8,164 nt of DNA from Anaerolinea sp. (GTDB lineage: Bacteria; Chloroflexota; Anaerolineae; JAAEKA01). Shown piece after piece: positions 1-8,164 of the stretch. The stretch's first letter is position 1. Every line of letters starts with the position of its first letter. The stretch is taken from contig JACSRL010000445.1 in the NCBI GenBank assembly GCA_014879765.1, positions 1 to 8,164 of the forward strand. The letters are read 5' to 3'. The position numbers and the translations under genes were made by a program. The notes below the pieces were generated by a model. The model saw nothing but the letters and a program-made list of their open reading frames with translations, was not told the DNA's origin and did not search any database.

Positions 1-20
1 CGAAGTCTCGTCGGTTCGGT

Positions 21-48
21 TCACTGCTTGCAGAAAGCCAGGCAGTGA
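21..48. promoter_or_regulatory. Inverted repeat overlapping the -35/spacer region, operator-like
   Basis: TCACTGC (21-27) and its exact reverse complement GCAGTGA (42-48) flank a 14-base gap. The arm centres are 21 bp apart, about two helical turns, which fits a dimeric regulator binding one DNA face. The dyad overlaps the -35 candidate and ends just before the TATAAT box, a classic operator position. It could instead be a weak terminator hairpin of a gene upstream of the window, although no T-run follows. Confidence 0.3.
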
Positions 49-55
49 CTATAAT
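28..55 (+). promoter_or_regulatory. Probable sigma-70-type promoter for the coiled-coil gene pair
   Basis: A perfect TATAAT hexamer lies at 50-55. A weak -35 candidate, TTGCAG, lies at 28-33 with a 16-base spacer. This would place the transcription start near base 62 and give a 5' leader of about 47 bases before the start codon at 109. The -10 box is convincing. The -35 shares only its first three bases with TTGACA, so an activator or the overlapping dyad at 21-48 may matter. The assignment rests on sequence resemblance only. Confidence 0.45.
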
Positions 56-108
56 AGGTCTACCTCGTATTCTTCCTTTCCTCACATCTCGCTCTCAAGG
101 AGGCGACA

Positions 109-942
109 ATGGACATTTCGACTTGGCTCACCACCTACTGGCAGCCCCTGCTCATCGGCGGCGTCATCGGCTTGATTCTCGGCTGGCTCTTCTTCTACCT
201 GCCGATGCGCGGACGCGTACAGGGCCACGAGGCCGCGGCCGCGGATGCCAGCAACAAGCTGGCCAGCAGCGAGAAGGCCGCCAAGGAAGCGCGCCAGCGC
301 GCCGACGACGCTCAAACTGAGCTTCAGGCCCAGCAGGTGCGCTACAACAGCGCCCAGGGCCAGATTGCCGCGCTGCAAGCGGACCTGGAAGCCACCAGAA
401 GCCAGAAGGACGCGCTGGACGCCAGCTTCCTGGAGCGCTCCGGCGAATTGGACCAGCAACTGGGCTTGACCGATCAACTGCGCAACGACTACGCCGGCCT
501 CTTTGCTCAGTTTGAGCAGGCGCAGCAGGAGCGGGACGCCTACCGGGCCACCCTGGAGACCACCACTCTGGAGCTGGGCACGGCCCGCAACGACCTGGCC
601 AGCTCGGCTGATGCCCTGGCCAACAAGGAAGTCGCACTCAACGAGGCGTATTTGCGGGCCGTCAAGCTCCAGCGCGAGCTGATGGAGCATCAGAGTCTGC
701 TGGCCTCGACCCAGACCGAGCTCTCCAATCTGCGCCGCGATGTCGCCTCGCTCAGTTCGTTGAACAGCGACCTCGAGGGCAAGCTGCAAAACGCACGCGG
801 TGAAGTGGCGGGCGAGCTGGCCCTGCTGACCTCCACCATGCTGCGCATGAAGGAAGAGTCGCTCAACCAGGCCAACCACCGGGTCGCTGCCCTGACGGCT
901 GAGTTGGAGGCCATGAGAGCGGGCAAGGTGTCGACGCGCTGA
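109..942 (+). CDS. Membrane-anchored coiled-coil protein of unknown function (277 aa)
   Basis: I do not recognise a named family. Residues about 12-31 form a single hydrophobic membrane segment with a glycine zipper (Gly17, Gly21, Gly25). Arg34 and Arg36 follow it, so by the positive-inside rule the body lies in the cytoplasm, with the acidic N-terminus outside. There is no cleavage site, so the segment is an anchor and not a secreted signal. Residues about 40-270 are almost entirely Ala/Leu/Glu/Gln-rich with heptad-like spacing and no cysteine, which indicates a long coiled coil. The start is fixed by AAGGAGG at 97-103, five bases upstream. The next gene follows after 77 bases on the same strand and is also coiled coil, so the two are probably co-transcribed and may form a complex. 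The architecture (N-terminal anchor plus cytoplasmic coil) resembles YhcB/ZapG or LapA-type proteins, but I see no clear homology. The gene call is secure; the function is unknown. Confidence 0.88.
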   Translation: MDISTWLTTYWQPLLIGGVIGLILGWLFFYLPMRGRVQGHEAAAADASNKLASSEKAAKEARQRADDAQTELQAQQVRYNSAQGQIAALQADLEATRSQKDALDASFLERSGELDQQLGLTDQLRNDYAGLFAQFEQAQQERDAYRATLETTTLELGTARNDLASSADALANKEVALNEAYLRAVKLQRELMEHQSLLASTQTELSNLRRDVASLSSLNSDLEGKLQNARGEVAGELALLTSTMLRMKEESLNQANHRVAALTAELEAMRAGKVSTR

Positions 943-967
943 CCGCCGGCCCATCCCGGCTATCGTC

Positions 968-984
968 CGGCGTCGCAGACGCCG
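968..984 (+). other. Small GC-rich hairpin between the two coiled-coil genes
   Basis: CGGCGTC (968-974) pairs perfectly with GACGCCG (978-984) around a three-base loop. No T-run follows, so it is not a standard intrinsic terminator. In a 77-base gap between probably co-transcribed genes it could be an RNA-stability or translation-modulating hairpin, or chance in GC-rich DNA. The downstream Shine-Dalgarno AGGAGG (1008-1013) lies outside the stem. Confidence 0.3.
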
Positions 985-1019
985 CGCGGCAGCCACACGT
1001 CCAGCGTAGGAGGACACTC

Positions 1020-4000
1020 ATGCAAACCTTGCCCCAACCTGGAAGCTCCGACAACGAGGCGCGTGCGGTCAGCGAGATCCTGGCCAAGGCCAATCCGGCC
1101 GAGATGCCGGCCATGCGCGCCAGCCTCAGCTTCCTGACCTCAGCCGGCGCTGAGCTGGCCACCGTGCTGGCCAAGCGCAACCAGGAATACGACGAGCTCG
1201 CGGCTATCGTCGCCACCCTGCCGCCCGAATGGATCGAAGCGGCCCGGACGGGCGGCTCTCTGCCCGACTTTGGCTCGCTGCGCGCCGAGCTGGAGCTGGC
1301 CAAGAACGAGCGCATCGACCTGAACGGCCAATTGGTCGAGCGCGATCGGCAGATCAGCGCACTGCAAGAACAGCTCCTGGCCGGCCAGGCCGCCGCGCCG
1401 GAGGAAACCCGGAGCGTCGAAGCGGCCGCCGAAGCCGAAGCGGCCGCTGCTGCTGAAACGGCTGCCGCTGCTGATGCTGCCGCTGCGCAGGCCGCCGAGG
1501 CCACCGCTCAGTTCGAGGCGCAGTTGGATGCGCTGCGCGGCGAGCTGGACAAGGTCGCCCTGGCCCGCGCCCAGGCCGAGGAGCAACTGCGGGCCAGCGA
1601 CGCCGAGTTCGTCGACATGGAGAATCGCCTGGTCGATCTGCGCGACGAGCTGGCGGCCGCGCTGCCCGAGGAGGCCCAGGCGGAATTGCCGGCGGCCTCG
1701 ACCGATGAGCCGGCGCAGGACGCGCACCAACGGCGCGGCGTGCGTCTGGCCGCGTTGGCCGCGGCCGTCTCGGCCCTGATCGACCGCCGCCGCCAGGATG
1801 AAGATGCACTATTGGCGGCCAACGCCCGCATGGCCTCCGTCCAGGAGGAGTTCGAGGTCGCCAGCGCCGACCGCATGGCGATGGAGGCTGACCTGCAAGA
1901 GAAGGTGCAGACGCTGGAATACCAGCAGATGCAGGTCGAGCAGCTTCAGTCGCACCAGGAGAGTCTCTCCCTTCAGATCGAGCAACTCACCGAACAGGCG
2001 ACCCATCTGCAAGCCGAGGTGGACAGCACCCTGGCGGCCAAGGCGCAGGTTGAGGAGCAGTTGCAGGCACGCGAGGGCGAGCTGGCCGAGCTCAATCAGC
2101 AGATCGACAGCGTGGCCCAGCAGTTGACCGCCGTTCTGCCTGAAGAGGTGATCGCCCAGTTGGCGCCGGCCGAGGCGCCGGAGGCTGCCGCCGAGGACGA
2201 GGCGCCGGCTGAAGAGGGCGCGGCGACCCGTTCGGCCGCCCCCCGCATGTTAGGTCTGGGTGCGCTGGCCGCTGGTGTGGCCGCAGCCGTGGATCTGAGC
2301 CAGGAGAAGGCTGGCCAGGCGGACCAGGCCAGCGAACAACTGGCCGCGGCAGCCGGTGAACGCTCCGGCCTGGAGAGCGCCCTGAGCGACAAAGATCTGG
2401 CCCTGGCTGATTTGCAGACCCAGCTTGAGGCGCTGAACGCGCAGGCCGCCGATATGCAGGCGCAGCTCGATGCCGCGCTGGCCGAGAAGGGCGAGCTGGA
2501 GCTGCAGTTGGGCCAGCGCGCCGGCCTGGTCAGCGAGCTGGAGGGCCAGATTCAAGACGCCGCCAGCCGCTTGCAGGCCATCGTTCCGGCCGAAGACCTG
2601 CCCCAGCCCGAAGCCGTCGCTGTGGAAGGCGTCGAGGGCGAGGCAGCGGTGGTCGATGCCGAGGGCGAGGCGGCTGCCGTCGCGCCGGCTGTGGGCCTGG
2701 CTGCCCTGGTGTCCGGCGTGGCTGCGCTGGTGGAGCGCAACGCCGGCAGTCGCATCGAACTGGACGGCCAGATTCAGACGTTGCAGGCTCAAATCGAAGG
2801 GCTGGGCCAGGAGAAGAGCGACCTGGCGGCCCTGCTGGAACAGAAAGAGCAGGATCTGGCCGGCTACAACGACTATTCGCTCAACCTGCAAGGGCAGGTC
2901 AATGAGCTGTCGGCCCAGGCCACCGGCGTTGAGGCGGCCTTGATGCTGAAGGAGCAGGAGCTGGCCGCGGCGCAGGCTCAAATCGAAGGGCTGAACGCGC
3001 AGATCGATACGTTGAACGCCCAGGTGGCTGACCTTCAAGGCCAGTTGGACGCGGCCAGCAGCGCCAAGGCTGAGCTGGAGACGGCGCTGCAAGCGAGCCA
3101 GGCCCAGTTGGAAGGCGCGCAGGCCGAGCTGGCGCAGATCGACGAAGAGTCGCAGCGGACTCTGGGCGAGAAGGCCGTTCGTCTGGGCGCCGTGGGCGCC
3201 GGTGCCACCGCTGTGGCCGCCATCAAGGACAAAGAAGAGGAGCTGGCGGCCGCCAACGAACAGGTGCAGGCGCTGCAAACGCAGGTCGCCGACCTGTCCA
3301 GCGAGCGCGCTGCCCTGGCGCAGAGCCAGGAGAGCTTGCAGGCCGACCTGCAAAGCCGCGAGGCCGAGGCCGTCGAGCTGCGGGCCCAACTGGAGGCGCT
3401 GCAAGAGCAGGCTGTCAAGGCAGCCGAGGAACGGGCCGTGTTGCAAGAGCAACTGGTCGAGGCCACCGACGATCTGAGCGAGGTGGAGGCGCTGCGCAGC
3501 GCGGCGCTGAGTTTCGGCAACGCGGCCGCGCTTTCCGATGCCCTCACCCACCTGCCCGCCATCAAGAAGCACGCGGTGACCGCGGCCATCGTGGCCGGCG
3601 TGCAGCCGGTGCTCTCCCCGCGCATCCAGGCCTTGACCGATGTCAAGGGAGTCGGTTCGGCCTACCAGCAGCGTCTCTACCGGGCCGGCATCGGCACCTA
3701 CTGGGAGCTGGCCAGCGTGCCTGACGCCGAACTGGAGACGACGCTGGAGATCCCGGAGCTGCAGCGGGCGCGCATCGATTTCGACGCGACGCGCGCGGAC
3801 GCCTATGAGTGGGCGCACCTGACCGATACCGTCGGCCTGCTCTGGGATGGCGATCACGTGGACGATTTCGAGGTGTTGCCCGGCATCGGCAAGACCTTCG
3901 AGAAACGGCTGTATGAGGCTGGCGTCACCACCTACGAACAACTGGCCGAGTGCGCCGCGGAGCGTCTGGCGGAGATCGTCAAGGCGCCGCCCATGCGTGA

Positions 4001-4067
4001 GGTGAACTACGACGAATGGAAAGCGGCGGCCCGGCAGTTCCTGGCTGAGCGCGCCGCGGCCCAATGA
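1020..4067 (+). CDS. Large modular coiled-coil protein with C-terminal tandem helix-hairpin-helix domains (1015 aa)
   Basis: The specific family is not recognised. The start is set by AGGAGG at 1008-1013, six bases upstream. Residues about 85-840 are mostly Ala/Gln/Glu/Leu-rich coiled coil, interrupted by Ala/Pro/acidic linkers. Short Ala/Gly-rich hydrophobic segments occur at about 240-254, 410-424, 557-571, 719-735 and 851-865. Three of these linkers are preceded by LPEE or VPAE motifs (215, 373, 522), and a related LPPE lies at 67. Residues 134-163 are 70% alanine. The C-terminus carries two helix-hairpin-helix-like motifs, VKGVG (875-879) and LPGIG (953-957). Both are followed by a similar helix containing RLYxAG and T-Y-(W/E)-x-LA. 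HhH motifs of this type usually bind DNA backbone non-specifically or mediate protein contacts. There is no Walker A/B, so it is not an SMC ATPase, and no convincing membrane span or signal peptide, so it should be cytoplasmic. The upstream membrane-anchored coiled-coil gene is a plausible partner; a membrane-to-DNA scaffold is inference only. Confidence 0.88.
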   Translation: MQTLPQPGSSDNEARAVSEILAKANPAEMPAMRASLSFLTSAGAELATVLAKRNQEYDELAAIVATLPPEWIEAARTGGSLPDFGSLRAELELAKNERIDLNGQLVERDRQISALQEQLLAGQAAAPEETRSVEAAAEAEAAAAAETAAAADAAAAQAAEATAQFEAQLDALRGELDKVALARAQAEEQLRASDAEFVDMENRLVDLRDELAAALPEEAQAELPAASTDEPAQDAHQRRGVRLAALAAAVSALIDRRRQDEDALLAANARMASVQEEFEVASADRMAMEADLQEKVQTLEYQQMQVEQLQSHQESLSLQIEQLTEQATHLQAEVDSTLAAKAQVEEQLQAREGELAELNQQIDSVAQQLTAVLPEEVIAQLAPAEAPEAAAEDEAPAEEGAATRSAAPRMLGLGALAAGVAAAVDLSQEKAGQADQASEQLAAAAGERSGLESALSDKDLALADLQTQLEALNAQAADMQAQLDAALAEKGELELQLGQRAGLVSELEGQIQDAASRLQAIVPAEDLPQPEAVAVEGVEGEAAVVDAEGEAAAVAPAVGLAALVSGVAALVERNAGSRIELDGQIQTLQAQIEGLGQEKSDLAALLEQKEQDLAGYNDYSLNLQGQVNELSAQATGVEAALMLKEQELAAAQAQIEGLNAQIDTLNAQVADLQGQLDAASSAKAELETALQASQAQLEGAQAELAQIDEESQRTLGEKAVRLGAVGAGATAVAAIKDKEEELAAANEQVQALQTQVADLSSERAALAQSQESLQADLQSREAEAVELRAQLEALQEQAVKAAEERAVLQEQLVEATDDLSEVEALRSAALSFGNAAALSDALTHLPAIKKHAVTAAIVAGVQPVLSPRIQALTDVKGVGSAYQQRLYRAGIGTYWELASVPDAELETTLEIPELQRARIDFDATRADAYEWAHLTDTVGLLWDGDHVDDFEVLPGIGKTFEKRLYEAGVTTYEQLAECAAERLAEIVKAPPMREVNYDEWKAAARQFLAERAAAQ
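1419..1508 (+). repeat. Low-complexity alanine tract within the large coiled-coil gene
   Basis: Residues 134-163 contain 21 alanines in 30, the rest mostly Glu, Asp, Gln and Thr. At DNA level this is a run of GCC/GCT/GCG/GAA codons with repeated GCTGCT words, prone to slippage. It forms the junction between the N-terminal region and the first long coil. Confidence 0.7.
1737..3614 (+). repeat. Five diverged Ala/Gly hydrophobic segments spaced about 145-170 residues apart
   Basis: Five short segments recur inside the large coiled-coil protein: residues 240-254 (LAALAAAVSALI core), 410-424 (LGALAAGVAAAV), 557-571 (LAALVSGVAALV), 719-735 (LGAVGAGATAVAAI) and 851-865 (AVTAAIVAGVQPVL). The first four are followed by a charged coil. 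Start-to-start distances are about 170, 147, 162 and 132 residues. A possible sixth lies near residues 34-49. The pattern suggests an ancestral module duplicated in tandem and diverged. It is recognised by eye, not by alignment statistics. Confidence 0.55.
2783..2993 (+). repeat. Exact 22-base direct repeat inside the large coiled-coil gene
   Basis: Bases 2783-2804 and 2972-2993 are identical over 22 bases and encode the same AQIEGL residues in the same frame. They use the same less common codons, including AAATCGAAGGG. The 189-base offset is 63 codons, so a recombination event between the copies would keep the frame. Confidence 0.8.
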
Positions 4068-4104
4068 GCCGCCAGATCGGTCGATAGATCGTAACTGTTC
4101 AGGC

Positions 4105-4140
4105 GCCGGGCACTTGCGCTTGTAGATTCAAGTGCCCGGC
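4105..4140 (+). terminator. 12-bp perfect hairpin after the large coiled-coil gene
   Basis: GCCGGGCACTTG (4105-4116) pairs perfectly with CAAGTGCCCGGC (4129-4140) around a 12-base loop, starting 38 bases after the stop codon. The stem is strong but no T-run follows, so by itself it may stabilise the 3' end or assist the next hairpin. Confidence 0.45.
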
Positions 4141-4160
4141 ACCTACGGCTCAACCCCAGG

Positions 4161-4199
4161 CCTTGCCCATTCGACAGCGGATGGGCAAGGTTTCTTGTT
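4161..4199 (+). terminator. Intrinsic terminator of the coiled-coil operon
   Basis: CCTTGCCCAT (4161-4170) and ATGGGCAAGG (4181-4190) form a perfect 10-bp stem. The loop is 10 bases and can shrink by one C-G and one T-G pair. TTTCTTGTTGTT follows directly. This is the usual stem plus T-rich tail of a Rho-independent terminator on the + strand, 93 bases beyond the stop codon of the large gene. Confidence 0.75.
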
Positions 4200-4217
4200 G
4201 TTGCGCTTGGGGGCCGG

Positions 4218-4282
4218 GTACCGGAAGGGAGATCACTGCACCCGGTCGCCCGTTTCCGGTACAATGGTGATCGTGGTACAAT
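4218..4282 (+). promoter_or_regulatory. Inverted and direct repeats with TACAAT boxes; possible sod promoter region
   Basis: GTACCGGAA (4218-4226) has an exact inverted copy at 4254-4262. GGTACAAT occurs twice, 17 bases apart, at 4258-4265 and 4275-4282. TACAAT resembles a -10 box, but neither copy has a good -35 (the best is TTCCGG at 4254-4259 for the second). A start here would give a leader of roughly 190 bases running through the inverted-repeat element at 4303-4440. The assignment is weak; no better promoter for the superoxide dismutase gene is visible. Confidence 0.22.
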
Positions 4283-4302
4283 CGTATTCCATAATCCATT
4301 CG

Positions 4303-4440
4303 TAACTGCTCACATAAGCATTAGAAACCGGGTTTTTGTATCGCAGACCAAGGTCATGGCGCCATGAGGGGTCGTTGCGCAGACGAAAACCATATCCGCA
4401 CGAGAAAAACCCGGTTTCTGAACAACTGGCTGAGCAGTTA
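4303..4440. repeat. Composite inverted-repeat element (MITE-like) upstream of the superoxide dismutase gene
   Basis: Outer arms TAACTGCTCA (4303-4312) and TGAGCAGTTA (4431-4440) are perfect 10-bp inverted repeats. Nested inside are perfect 15-bp arms AGAAACCGGGTTTTT (4323-4337) and AAAAACCCGGTTTCT (4405-4419). The arm-to-arm spacings are nearly equal (10 and 11 bases). The 67-base core contains a 14-base palindrome, TCATGGCGCCATGA (4354-4367). There is no coding capacity and no obvious target-site duplication. This is the layout of a small non-autonomous mobile element or of a dispersed palindromic repeat. It ends 32 bases before the sod start codon, so if transcribed it would fold in the mRNA leader. 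Confidence 0.65.
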
Positions 4441-4472
4441 CCCCATATCAACTCAAAAGGAGAGTAGCCACT

Positions 4473-5165
<693 letters not shown>

Positions 5166-5195
5166 GCAGCGTCTTGCCGCCGTTTGTATAGCAAC

Positions 5196-5234
5196 AACAC
5201 GCCACTTCAGCGCACTGAGTGGCGTGTTTCCTTT
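5196..5234 (+). terminator. Intrinsic terminator of the superoxide dismutase gene
   Basis: AACACGCCACT (5196-5206) and AGTGGCGTGTT (5218-5228) pair perfectly over 11 bp. The stem can continue as CAG/CTG (5208-5210 with 5215-5217) past one bulged T, leaving a four-base loop. The right arm runs into TTTCCTTT. It lies 31 bases after the stop codon. The A/T-rich base of the stem also makes it partly functional on the opposite strand. Confidence 0.8.
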
Positions 5235-5337
5235 GCCATGATCCCAAGGGCGTCCCGCCCGGCTCTGGCGGCAGACTTGTGCATCCATTGCCATGATCCA
5301 AAGGGCGTCCCGCCCGGCTCTGGCGGCAGACTCGTGC
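5233..5337. repeat. Two tandem 50-bp repeat units between sod and the phosphorylase gene
   Basis: Units at 5233-5282 and 5288-5337 match at 48 of 50 bases, with a 55-base period and a five-base spacer. Each has the small hairpins GGGCG-TCC-CGCCC and CCGCC-N7-GGCGG. They start inside the T-tract of the sod terminator and end 31 bases before the phosphorylase start codon, leaving little room for a normal promoter outside them. There is no clear open frame with a start signal. They look like copies of a dispersed intergenic repeat; whether they regulate the downstream gene is unknown. Confidence 0.8.
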
Positions 5338-5368
5338 TTGACCCAACGGGACGCTGGAGGTTTCCCCC

Positions 5369-7830
<2,462 letters not shown>

Positions 7831-7843
<13 letters not shown>

Positions 7844-7886
7844 AACGTGATGCGTGAAACGTGATGCGTGAAACGAGATGCGTGAT
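7831..7886. repeat. Four 14-bp tandem repeats spanning the 3' end of the phosphorylase gene
   Basis: The unit ACGTGATGCGTGAA occurs exactly three times (7831-7844, 7845-7858, 7859-7872), then once with two mismatches (7873-7886). The TGA stop codon (7841-7843) is inside the first unit, so the array supplies the end of the reading frame. Confidence 0.9.
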
Positions 7887-8003
7887 CTGTGTATGCAGAT
7901 GTTTCTCCGATTACGTAACGAGTAACTCGTAACCCGGAAGGAGTCTGCGTATTGCCAGAAGGCTTTCCGGTCACGCTTCACGTTTCACGTTTCACGCATC
8001 ACG
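7831..8003. repeat. Large inverted repeat flanking 84 bases downstream of the phosphorylase gene
   Basis: The 19-base word CGTGATGCGTGAAACGTGA, present at 7832-7850 and 7846-7864, has an exact reverse complement at 7985-8003; the similarity continues imperfectly to about 7971. RNA from this region could form an alternative, slipping long stem. Within the loop, CCGGAA (7934-7939) and TTCCGG (7965-7970) make a smaller inner stem, and ACGAG/CTCGT flank TAA near 7917-7929. There is no clean T-run, but the structure is the only candidate 3' end for the phosphorylase transcript in the window. Confidence 0.6.
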
Positions 8004-8149
8004 CCCAAGCCTCCCACAACGACAAGCCAACTCCCGCCATTCCGGTCACGCTTCACGCTTCACGTTTCATTCGCCCAAGCCTCCCACAACGACAAGCCAA
8101 CTCCCGCCATTCCGGTCACGCTTCACGTTTCACTCGTCACCGACAAGCC
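7965..8149. repeat. 70-bp direct repeat array with partial copies
   Basis: Bases 8002-8057 and 8072-8127 are identical over 56 bases, with a 70-base period. The end of the unit, TTCCGGTCACGCTTCACG, also occurs at 7965-7982, 75 bases before its second copy at 8040-8057. A fragment, CGACAAGCC, reappears at 8141-8149. Between copies are variable CTTCACG(T/C)TTCACG words, the same as those of the inverted repeat. The region is non-coding as far as I can see, and the array may continue past the window end. Confidence 0.85.
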
Positions 8150-8164
8150 TCACACGACTCACCG

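Noticed and set aside
82..1017. 311-codon minus-strand open frame covering the first gene
   Set aside because: It is an antisense shadow. The + strand frame has a membrane anchor, a coiled coil and an AAGGAGG site.
2247..2732. Ala/Gly-rich hydrophobic segments as membrane spans
   Set aside because: They are only 12-16 residues long, dominated by Ala and Gly, and bordered by charged coil. They are too weak for confident transmembrane helices.
3882..3899. GIGKT in the large coiled-coil protein as a possible Walker A ATP-binding loop
   Set aside because: The first glycine of GxxxxGK(S/T) is missing, and the context (LPGIG plus following helix) is a helix-hairpin-helix. No Walker B or SMC/ABC signature was seen.
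2250..4064. 604-codon minus-strand open frame opposite the large coiled-coil gene
   Set aside because: It is the antisense reading of Ala/Gln/Glu/Leu-rich codons, giving low-complexity Leu/Gln/Gly text. The + strand has a Shine-Dalgarno sequence, coil periodicity and HhH motifs.
4303..4440. Inverted-repeat region as a riboswitch or tRNA-like RNA
   Set aside because: The nested perfect arms are those of a palindromic repeat. I see no T-loop, anticodon arm or known riboswitch core.
5233..5337. 50-bp tandem pair as attachment sites or a small gene
   Set aside because: No integrase, tRNA or phage gene is nearby, and frames through the units lack a ribosome site and recognisable protein.

Overview
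This is a GC-rich bacterial window with four complete genes, all on the + strand and each preceded by a clear Shine-Dalgarno sequence. The intergenic gaps are full of repeats. I see no tRNA, rRNA, transposase or CRISPR array. The likely source is an environmental, probably Chloroflexota (Anaerolineae/Caldilineae-like) genome. I infer this from the GC-rich coding style, the Ala/Gln/Glu-rich coiled-coil proteins ending in helix-hairpin-helix domains, and the short intergenic repeats built from GCGTGAAACGTGA and AGAAACCGGGTTTTT words. No sequence here proves the phylum.

Region 1 (1-4199) is a probable two-gene operon. A TATAAT-type promoter with an overlapping dyad precedes a 277-residue protein with one N-terminal membrane anchor and a long coiled coil. 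After 77 bases comes a 1015-residue soluble coiled-coil protein. It is built from roughly repeating modules, each a coiled coil, an LP-E motif, an acidic Ala/Pro linker and a short Ala/Gly-rich hydrophobic segment. It ends in two helix-hairpin-helix (HhH) motifs of the DNA-binding kind. Two hairpins follow; the second, with a T-rich tail, is a good intrinsic terminator. The pair looks like a structural system, perhaps linking membrane and DNA, that I cannot assign to a named family. It is the most novel part of the window.

Region 2 (4200-5235) holds a superoxide dismutase of the Fe/Mn family, with all four metal ligands and a Mn-type glutamine. Its upstream region contains a 138-bp composite inverted-repeat element (4303-4440). 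A long hairpin terminator follows the gene.

Region 3 (5233-8164) begins with two near-identical 50-bp units in tandem, then a full-length glycogen/alpha-glucan phosphorylase (GT35) with its PLP lysine and catalytic residues. The phosphorylase stop codon lies inside the first unit of a 14-bp tandem repeat. A 321-base tail made mostly of direct and inverted repeats follows.

The last two genes are ordinary metabolic genes (superoxide detoxification and storage-glucan breakdown). Each has its own repeat- or terminator-bounded unit, and I see no functional link between them or with the coiled-coil pair.
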